Below, piece after piece: positions 55,626 through 64,000 of a stretch of 64,000 bases of DNA. The stretch's first letter is position 1; the number at the start of each line of letters is the position of its first letter. A program made the translations under genes and the position numbers. This DNA is from Escarpia spicata (Eukaryota; Annelida; Polychaeta; Sabellida; Siboglinidae): assembly GCA_963995525.1 (NCBI GenBank), contig OZ023205.1:46925748-46989747 (forward strand). The letters run 5' to 3'. The notes under the pieces are model-generated. The model had not been told where the DNA came from and searched no databases. It worked only from the letters and a program-made list of their open reading frames with translations.

Positions 55626-58600
55626 CAGGAGCTCAGATTATCTCTCCCACAACAGTTTTCTGTTCCTAAAATTAAGCTAAACCTGGGCAAGCATGTTTTC
55701 TCTGTGGGGTGGACCTAAAATCTACAACAAATTCATAACTTAAAAAAAAGTTTAATCTATTACTTTAAAATGATTTGAAACTAGTTCTACACCCATAACA
55801 AATTGAAGATTATCTGTTTGAAAGTACATTTCCACCCTAGTATATCCCTGCTTATCCACCACTCGGAAATAAATTGAATTGAATTGAACTGAATAGAGAC
55901 TGCAGTAACAAGACCTAATTTCTAAACTAAAGCCCACATGTCCATCCAGGTGTCAAGTTCTACACCTGTAATATCTGATTCAAAACTTATTGCCAATGAT
56001 TAAATGTAACTCATAATAAACACCATGTTCTCAACAAGGCTTAGTGAAACCAAACACTGCATGATTTATGACCTACCAAACCATCACCATCATATAAAAA
56101 CAACCTTTGAATGCATGCAAGCTGAAATATAGTGATACTACCCTGTGATTCCTCCCTCCACAGACCAGCCCATTAGACTAAGGTCCCTACTTTCCCTAGT
56201 GTAAGCCTGGGTGAACTTAATTCCTCAGGGATACACAGATAGCCTACTGTTGGGTATCCCCAAACAGCAGGAGCCAGTCAGTCCAATGCACTGTGTAGAG
56301 TGAACAGGGGCAATGAAGACCAAGGGAAACTGACCGAATGTGTAACAGCATACATAAATTATGAATGTCATCTCCCAGCAGGCCTGTCTTCTAACCACTG
56401 CAACACAGCTGATTAGGACAGCAGAAAAATACTATAATCATGTCAGCGTGTAGGGCCCTCAAAGTAGGTTATCCTAGCATTGGTCTGCTACTGTAACACA
56501 GCTCAACCATTTAGCAGTTCATACATCATAATGTGGGTTACGGTTAGGGTGAATGAAGGACAAAGAGAATTGATCATTCAGGGAAGGATTATAAATGACC
56601 ATTCAAACAAGACTAAAGACTTACAATAATAATCTGAAGTTCTATAATCGAGCTAGCATATGTATGTTTACATGTATGTAACATGGGTATGTTAATGTTT
56701 TCATTCTAGACTAGCCTCTAGATCTTGCGTGTCAAACTTTCAGCGATTCGTGTACAACCCTTGACAAGGAAATTAAGTTATTTTTCAAAAATTCACGTGG
56801 GTTATGGGTTCTTATCGGTTAAGAATGCTTGTTTGCAACTTTATGCATGCTTTATAAATTGTTCAATCCATCTACAACTGATCAGTGGAAAGTTTATGTA
56901 TCTTGAAACAATTACAGAAAACATACGGAAAGGTGGAAACAACTGTTAAAATTACATAATCTTAGACAAACGTCTGTCATGAATACTTCGGAAAAATGTC
57001 CCATATATCAGTGTGTACATGCCATCCGGAGGATAGCCATTTCTCCAAGTAATAACAATAAATATTTATACAGCACCTGATCAATCAACTAAAATCAAGA
57101 TTGCTCTCAGGTGCTTTACATGTATGCATTTGTAACTTTAAATTATATTTTTAGTCTCATCACTTCACTTAAAACCCAGTACAAATGACACTTGTACTAG
57201 TGGTAGTGAAGTATGCGGCTACCTTGTCATTGTGTCCCCAATCTAGAGAACATTGCCCAGCTGACAGTCAAAGTGGACATTATTGGTATGGTCAAACAAG
57301 GTCAATATAAATTGCATCCAAGTCTACCATTTCACTTCAATCAAGATTTAACATTACTGTCATCCAGAACGACACATTCAAGGTCGCCTGCGATAAGGAA
57401 GCCAAATAGTCGAGAGTCCACAGTGTTCTTGTACGTTTGCCCCAGTCTTATCTTTTTAATCTTTCTAAACCAAATTCCCTCCTTGACACTGACAGTCGCT
57501 AGATCTATAATTTGTTCTAATAATCCTTTGTGAGGTAGAGGGCACAGAATGTGACACTTGGGAGATGATGTCCCTTTCTAAAATGTTCAGCTGAGCACCC
57601 ACTGTAAATTGGCTATAAGGTGGTACAACTGTCCACCTAGTGGAGAGACAGAGAATCACCCCAAATATGCCTTTCTGGAATTATTTTTTTGTCTGTTTTA
57701 CATTGAAAAAATTGCTAGTAGTTTTGAGATGGTATCCCATCTGGGGACTTTTTGACATAATCTGGTTTGTTTAGCAACACATAATAGGAACCATTGTCCA
57801 TTTTTTATTTTCACAAAAATTAAATTGAAGCAGTTTACAAAAAGCTACGCTGCACCTTAATGGTCTGGCCCACTTTGACAACAAATGTCAATAATAAAAT
57901 TAATAGTGTACTGTTCACGACTCGGAGTTAATGGTACTTCTATCTCGAGTGGCTAACTACATAATGACCATCATTTCAACAAAGATCAAACCTGACACGA
58001 ACGCAACAAAACTTTCAAATAAAACAACAGTACAACTGATTGTCCTTCAGACAATCTCTGTTATGTGCCTGCCACAGTAATAATGCCCCATTTTGTCATT
58101 TTTTTGTTTGTAACCGAGATGATAAAATCAGTGCCATAGGTATGTCTGCTGGCGTCTCCGCCTGGAGGGTGTTGTGTGTCCATAACTTCCTATCAGTCAG
58201 AGTGTTGGGCTGGATCTATTCATTGCAGGTGATATCACAGGATGAACTGCTCCTTGGTTGAGTTGTATCGTTATATGCACCAGAGGACAGCCTGGTTACC
58301 CAGGAGGTGAATGATTGATGTCGCTGTAATATTTATGCACCAGCCCCAGACTAATGATAGTAATGTAAACTCTACAGCAGCAGCACTGGTAACTGAGCAA
58401 TGCTGTTGAACAAGTTGCTTAAACAAGCGTGTCCTAACTGTGTCTTCTAGTAGCATACTGACACTAATGCTGCTCTGCCTACAAATCAAAACCGCCTCGG
58501 TCGACTGTCCAGCGAAAGAGTTCTGCAACTACTAACCAATACTCGCTAACTGACTGTATTGATATATGGTCACACATCTAGTCACTCAACCATCGAAGCT

Positions 58601-58900
58601 CCGAGTGATCCGTGTGGCAAATCCACGAATTACATACAGAATTTGAAGTGCGATTATACTTTAATTTTGATAGAATTATGATAGAATGTGGGCTTATATG
58701 AAATCCCTTACCATCCCACCTGGAATATGGACTGCTGCTGCCTGGACATGATAACTGCTCATTCCACCTCTCTCTCTATGACAGACATGTTCACTCTGTT
58801 ACCAATTTGACTTATCTGGGAACCATTCAACCATCATGTGGAAACTATACACAAACTGTTGCATCACATAAAGCCAGCTTAGACTACCTCCAGGCAACAC
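55626..58900. other. Intergenic, no confident feature
   Basis: No gene supported. At 57050-57125, TTTATACAGCACCTGATCAA ... GCTCTCAGGTGCTTTACATG resembles short dispersed repeats that pair a TATAGCGC-like and a GCGCTTTACA-like end; a similar pair is at 7832-7875. Family not named. Confidence 0.4.
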
Positions 58901-58914
58901 TGATCAGTATTGTT

Positions 58915-60385
58915 TATACAACGACAGAGAGGATAGAGTCATGGGGAGAGGACAACAACTGAGTGATCTGTGGTACAGAGACAGAGAGGATAGAGTCATG
59001 GGGAGAGGACAACAACTGAGTGATCTGTGGTACAGAGACAGACAGGATAGAGTCATGGGGAGAGGACAACAACTGAGTGATCTGTGGTACAGAGACAGAG
59101 ATAATAGAGTCATGGGGAGAGGACAACAACTGAGTGATCTGTGGTACAGAGACAGAGAGGATAGTCATGGGGAGAGGACAACAACTGAGTGATCTGTGGT
59201 ACAGAGACAGAGAGGATAGAGTCATGGGGAGAGGACAACAACTGAGTGATCTGTGGTACAGAGACAGAGATAATAGAGTCATGGGGAGAGGACAACAACT
59301 GAGTGATCTGTGGTACAGAGACAGAGAGGATAGTCATGGGGAGAGGACAACAACTGAGTGATCTGTGGTACAGAGACAGAGAGGATAGAGTCATGGGGAG
59401 AGGACAACAACTGAGTGATCTGTGGTACAGAGACAGAGAGGATAGAGTCATGGGGAGAGGACAACAACTGAGTGATCTGTGGTACAGAGACAGAGAGGAT
59501 AGAGTCATGGGGAGAGGACAACAACTGAGTGATCTGTGGTGCAGAGACAGAGAGGATAGAGTCATGGGGACAGGACAACAACTGAGTGATCTGTGGTGCA
59601 GAGACAGAGAGGATAGAGTCATGGGGACAGGACAACAACTGAGTGATCTGTGGTGCAGAGACAGAGAGGATAGAGTCATGGGGAGAGGACAACAACTGAG
59701 TGATCTGTGGTGCAGAGACAGAGAGGATAGAGTCATGGGGACAGGACAACAACTGAGTGATCTGTGGTGCAGAGACAGAGAGGATAGAGTCATGGGGAGA
59801 GGACAACAACTGAGTGATCTGTGGTACAGAGACAGAAATGATAGAGTCATGGGAACAGGACAACAACTGAGTGATCTGTGGTGCAGAGACAGAGAGGATA
59901 GAGTCATGGGGAGAGGACAACAACTGAGTGATCTGTGCTACAGAGACAGAGAGGATAGAGTCATGGGGAAAGGACAACAACTGAGTGATCTGTGGTGCAG
60001 AGACAGAGAGGATAGAGTCATGGGGAGAGGACAACAACTGAGTGATCTGTGGTGCAGAGACAGAGAGGATAGAGTCATGGGGACAGGACAACAACTGAGT
60101 GATCTGTGGTACAGAGACAGGGAGGATAGAGTCATGGGGAGAGGACAACAACTGAGTGATCTGTGGTACAGAGACAGAGAGGATAGAGTCATGGGGACAG
60201 GACAACAACTGAGAGATCTGTGGTGCAGAGACAGAGAGGATAGAGTCATGGGGACAGGACAACAACTGAGTGATCTGTGATGCAGAGACAGAGAGGATAG
60301 AGTCATGGGGAGAGGACAACAACTGAGTGATCTGTGGTACAGAGACAGAGAGGATAGAGTCATGGGGAGAGGACAACAACGAGAA
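58915..60385. repeat. 57-bp minisatellite, ~26 copies, open in several frames
   Basis: Unit contains CTGAGTGATCTGTGGTACAG, AGACAGAGAGGATAGAGTCA and TGGGGAGAGGACAACAA. Period 57 = 19 codons, so frames stay open: plus 325 codons (unit MGRGQQLSDLWYRDREDRV), minus 399 codons (unit SPHDSILSVSVPQITQLLS) and a second minus frame (MTLSSLSLYHRSLSCCPLP). Two units are shortened by 3 bp in GATAGTCATGG. Variation (WYRD/WCRD, GRG/GTG) does not prefer silent sites. No splice or homology support for translation. Confidence 0.96.
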
Positions 60386-62560
60386 GAAACAAAGAGTCAT
60401 CAAATCACAGCGAAACCAGGAGCATTCTGGTGAAACTTGGAGCCTCCCTAGGAAATCAAAGCTTCCTGGGGAAACCAAGAGCCTCCTATTTGCTGCCTAA
60501 AAACTCATGCAAGTACAAAAAACATTAAGTTGCAGTTCCTGCCTGTAAACACAACAAGCCTCAGCCAAAGCACCAGAACCGATAAGTCAAGTGCAATTTG
60601 CTGTTTGGAAACCCAAGTAGGCCTGGCAAACTCATTACGCCCTACAGTCTGGGAGAAGTGAGGGAGACATTGTGAAACTGGAGACATCTGGTAGCACTTG
60701 ACACTTTCTAAAGACTCTCTCTCTCTGTCATAGATCTGCTGCCTGCAGTCCCTGACAAGTCAAAGACCAGTTAGTCGCCATAGCTCACAAAACATGCAAC
60801 AATGATGTATTACCTCCCGAGTAAAAAGACATATTCAAGCAGCTTTCATGGTTAGGCTTTCCATGAAGGACATGGACTGTCCATTACACACAAAGTAAGT
60901 CACTATTAATGCCAGAAATCTGTCAGGAACTCATGTGATTAAAAGAGCAGCTGCTGGCAGAACCATACAATCTACTTCCATCTGTTTTCTGCCGGAAGAT
61001 GCATAGGTTCACCTCATCAGGATGAAGAAACGACTTCCTAGTGTGCCTGATCTCGGTCCTTACTACATGTCCAACAACAACTGACTATGCATGGAGAGGT
61101 TTTGATACGACCCCAAATGCAATGAGTAAGTGGTCTCTTAAGACCAGTGGTTTCTCTTGAGGAGTTTGGTATAATTTGCTGTGGGAGCGACAGAGTGCTC
61201 TCAAAAGACACAACATTGTTTCCGCCATCTCTCTCTATACCATGCCGCTTGACCTCAAACAGATTCTGTCCTCAATCTGGACAGCTTTTCCACTGATAAC
61301 ATAAACCGTTGCCACGGTTACCATCCACCAAGTCAAGATACATTGTGTTACACTTCTCCGAAACCATAACTCACTGTGGGAGTTTTTATCTGGCGTGGAA
61401 GTTTTTATCTGGATGTTTTAACTTAACCTAATTTGGAATACAAGCTGACATGAGTTACCCAACACACCACCCTGCCTGTCAGAATGTACCGATACAGGAA
61501 ACATACACACCAACAGGGGGAGTATGGTGGAAGGGGTGACATGCGAACATACGATACCCCAAACAGGAAACAGATGAAGAGTACCAGGGATTGGGGTTGG
61601 GTGCTTTCATCAGTGTGTAGAATGAAGTATCTAGCAGCACAGAATAGAAAGTTACTTACCCCTTACCAGTCATCTTAAGAAACTGGTTGTTTAAGACAAT
61701 TTTGGTCATTTAAGACAGCTACCTCAATATGTGCTTGCAACTATAGTGTACTAGTACAACTGACTGAACTGAGCATGTCTTTGTTTAGTTCAAATCATCT
61801 AAATATTCATGTTGAATTTCTGACTATCACTGCTTTTAGATATATCTGCCTGTTGTGCATGGTAACATTGATCCAATTAGATTACCCCATCATTATTTTG
61901 ATGTATCTTGCTAACAAAATAATAAAAGATCACATTTTAAAAACATTTTTGTACTGATTTAGAGTGGCTTGGTACATTATTAATTTGCTACTTCATGAAT
62001 ATTATTACAGATATATTTAAAGACATAAAACACATTACTGCAGAATGCAGCTACATATACTGGGAAATTGCAGTGTGATATTATATCCATGCACATCACC
62101 GTCTATATCAGCAACAGACCTAAAAATTGCCTTCCAAGATCCTACACAGTAGCTTTCTCTTAAGGCCAGACAAATGTCTCTAAGTCAGGTTATTATATCA
62201 TTGTGTTCACTCGAATTCTGCAGTAATTATATCGTGACAAGACTACTGAAAACACTACATTTTGTTCCACAGAATCATTGCTGCTCACGTTGCACTGTCA
62301 AACACAGTTTCCGTCAGCCGTCTACTGCAAAGTCGGCAATACTTGGCGTTTTTCTAACCATATTGATTTTCACGTCACGAATGTGCAAAAGCACTATGTC
62401 ATGAATTATGACACCAGGGAAAGCCTCCATTATCCCTACCAGAAACAACCTGCTAATGACACACAACTATAAATATATCTTTGGGTCTTGATCACGATTC
62501 TGCTATGATGGTGGTGGTTATTCAGTTCGTAGATCTCACTAACATAAGCCACCTTTCTCC
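60386..62560. other. Intergenic, no recognised feature
   Basis: Directly after the minisatellite are three diverged lines of AAACCAGGAGC / AAACTTGGAGCCTCC / AAACCAAGAGCCTCC (60413-60490), a small repeat. Nothing else supported. Confidence 0.5.
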
Positions 62561-62566
62561 AGCCGA

Positions 62567-62720
62567 TTACAGGTGTAGCTGCCACAGCAGAACGTCAACA
62601 CTGAGCAAGATTTATGTGAGACAGTGCAGCAGACTGGATTTCTGTGAGAATTCCTGGTGCCGCCACACAGGGTCATTGACCAGTGGGCACGGCTTTGTAG
62701 AGTTGACCCATCCGTCTTGT
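62567..62720 (+). other. Possible EGF-like exon remnant
   Basis: After TTTCTCCAG the frame reads DYRCSCHSRTSTL and CSRLDFCENSWCRHTGSLTS, resembling the end of one EGF repeat and start of another (C-x-C ... C-x-x-x-x-C-E-N-S-x-C-x-x-x-G-S). The next expected cysteine is replaced by Leu and a stop follows, with no clear donor. Could be chance or a relic exon of an upstream or downstream gene. Confidence 0.2.
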
Positions 62721-62739
62721 TAGTGGGTGGTTAGTCAAG

Positions 62740-64000
62740 TTCGTTCTCGACCCCTGAAGACCCAAAAAATAATTAGACATGATGTCACATCATGTAGAAC
62801 TGAAATCTGTATTTTAACCCCACAGCAACATGGACTACTGACTCATTTATATGTAGCTTACTGGACCGGGAAATTAAGTACACTGTACATGTACAGGTTG
62901 TAGGTGCACCTGCTGGCAGCAAGTAATCTTTATCAAGGTGATAGCTGAATAGGTCACACATTCAGACAAGACAGATGATCAGATTCACAACGTTTCTTCA
63001 TGTTTTCCGTCAATGTTAAAATAGTAATTTTAGTCTTGTCAAATGTATGTGTAACCTAATATCTGATAACCAATATTAATTATAGTCTTTGACTGAACTG
63101 CTTCCCCCAATGGATTCTCGCTATAGAACTTTTATTAGAAGTGACATGTCGGGATTGGTCGAAGTGTTCCTCTTTTATCTGATGCATCCTTGCCTGCCAG
63201 TGGTTGCTGCTGCTGATTACGTCAGTGCCAGCCAGCAGTACCCCCTGGCTGAACGCTTTGTGAAACTCTCAATTTAAGCTTAGCCTATGAAATCACTCAC
63301 TAGACAAGTGGATGCTGGCAGGTCAGGTGGTCATAATAAAACTAATTTTAACCAACCATGGCTCATGTTACATGCAATGTTTAGGAAGCAGAAGCAATTA
63401 TTTGAATACACAATCAGTCTTCAAATTGGCGCGGGTATTTGCACTGTTCTCACGGGTGACGCAGTCGCAACTGGCAAAGTCAATTACTAATTTGATTCAG
63501 CTAACTTCCACACTTCGCGTAGGAGATCTGCCAGGGCTAGTTTTGCATGGCAAACAACCCTGGCTTGCGAGGATGATCTGATGTGACATTGTCCCTTATA
63601 TCCATGGGTAAGACAGTGTCACAGTGCAGGTCAGTACAAGTATTTCAAAGTTGATCCTTTTAAGCAGATATTCCTTATAACAGGGGTGTTTATAGCGGGA
63701 GTCCACTGTACTTCCACAATTGGATTATGGATTTCAGAAAAATAAACATAAATGGAGCATGTTTATTGCCTTTAAAAATTATGCCAAAATGTAATGTCTG
63801 ACTTTAGAACTTGTGACTGCAGCATAAATTGTTTATGCCATGTCTACAACACCAAAGGCCCAATATGTTCCATGGCCTTGGTCATTCTTTGATTAGCCAA
63901 ACCATCTTGTATTACTCAACAAATGAAGCAGCTGCATTGATCATTACAGTAGCCCTCCTCCACACATCTGGCTCTCTGCTTACACCAACACTCAACTTTG
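62740..64000. other. Intergenic, right edge, no confident feature
   Basis: 63672-63712 (TTATAACAGGGGTGTTTATAG, GGGAGTCCACTGTA) looks like one terminal repeat of a Tc1/mariner-type MITE without its partner. Nothing else supported. Confidence 0.4.

Noticed and set aside
57213..57533. 106-codon ORF in intergenic DNA
   Set aside because: No domain, composition like the surrounding DNA, no neighbouring exons.
1..64000. tRNA, rRNA or other structured RNA genes
   Set aside because: I looked for tRNA-like A/B boxes and rRNA words and found none I could support by eye; a covariance-model scan would be decisive.

Overview
This is a stretch of intron-rich, repeat-rich animal nuclear DNA. GT-AG introns, two recognisable metazoan genes, several non-LTR retrotransposon families, hAT and Tc1/mariner-type DNA elements and very long minisatellite arrays all point to a bilaterian. 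The gene content and repeat style suggest a marine invertebrate (lophotrochozoan or non-vertebrate deuterostome). I cannot name the phylum from the sequence alone.

Layout. (1) 2.7-32.8 kb, plus strand: the 3' part of a DOCK-family Rac guanine-nucleotide exchange factor, closest by eye to the DOCK3/DOCK4 (Drosophila sponge) class. I place 25 exons whose splice phases all join into one open frame of 1,058 codons. They cover the end of the helical linker, the whole DHR-2 catalytic region and a Ser/Pro-rich tail with SH3-binding PxxP motifs. The N-terminal SH3, DHR-1/C2 and armadillo parts lie upstream of the window. Its introns hold most of the repeats: a 3.9-kb array of 44-bp units, a 21-bp array abutting an exon, a hAT element with target-site duplications, a hairpin element, MITEs and LINE fragments. 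(2) 33.9-38.9 kb: the space between two convergent genes, containing a 2.8-kb repeat complex flanked by 43-bp direct repeats. (3) 38.9-51.0 kb, minus strand: a complete dystroglycan gene with two coding exons and 904 codons. It retains the signal peptide, a furin-type site, the TPTP glycan motif, the Gly-Ser autoproteolysis site, the transmembrane helix and the dystrophin-binding PPPY C-terminus. Its single 9.4-kb intron contains a 40-bp minisatellite split by a 1.6-kb inverted-repeat transposon. (4) 51-64 kb: no confident gene. It holds a TA-flanked MITE, a palindromic 79-bp repeat cluster, another CR1-like LINE copy and a 57-bp minisatellite that is open in several frames on both strands.

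How it fits together. The two host genes are neighbours in tail-to-tail orientation. DOCK activates Rac at the cytoplasmic face of the membrane, and dystroglycan links laminin-type matrix to dystrophin and the actin cytoskeleton. Any functional coupling of the two is speculation. The most interesting structural observation is that the 21-bp satellite before DOCK exon 27627-27800 looks like an amplification of that exon's own branch point, pyrimidine tract and AG acceptor, giving dozens of decoy or alternative splice acceptors.
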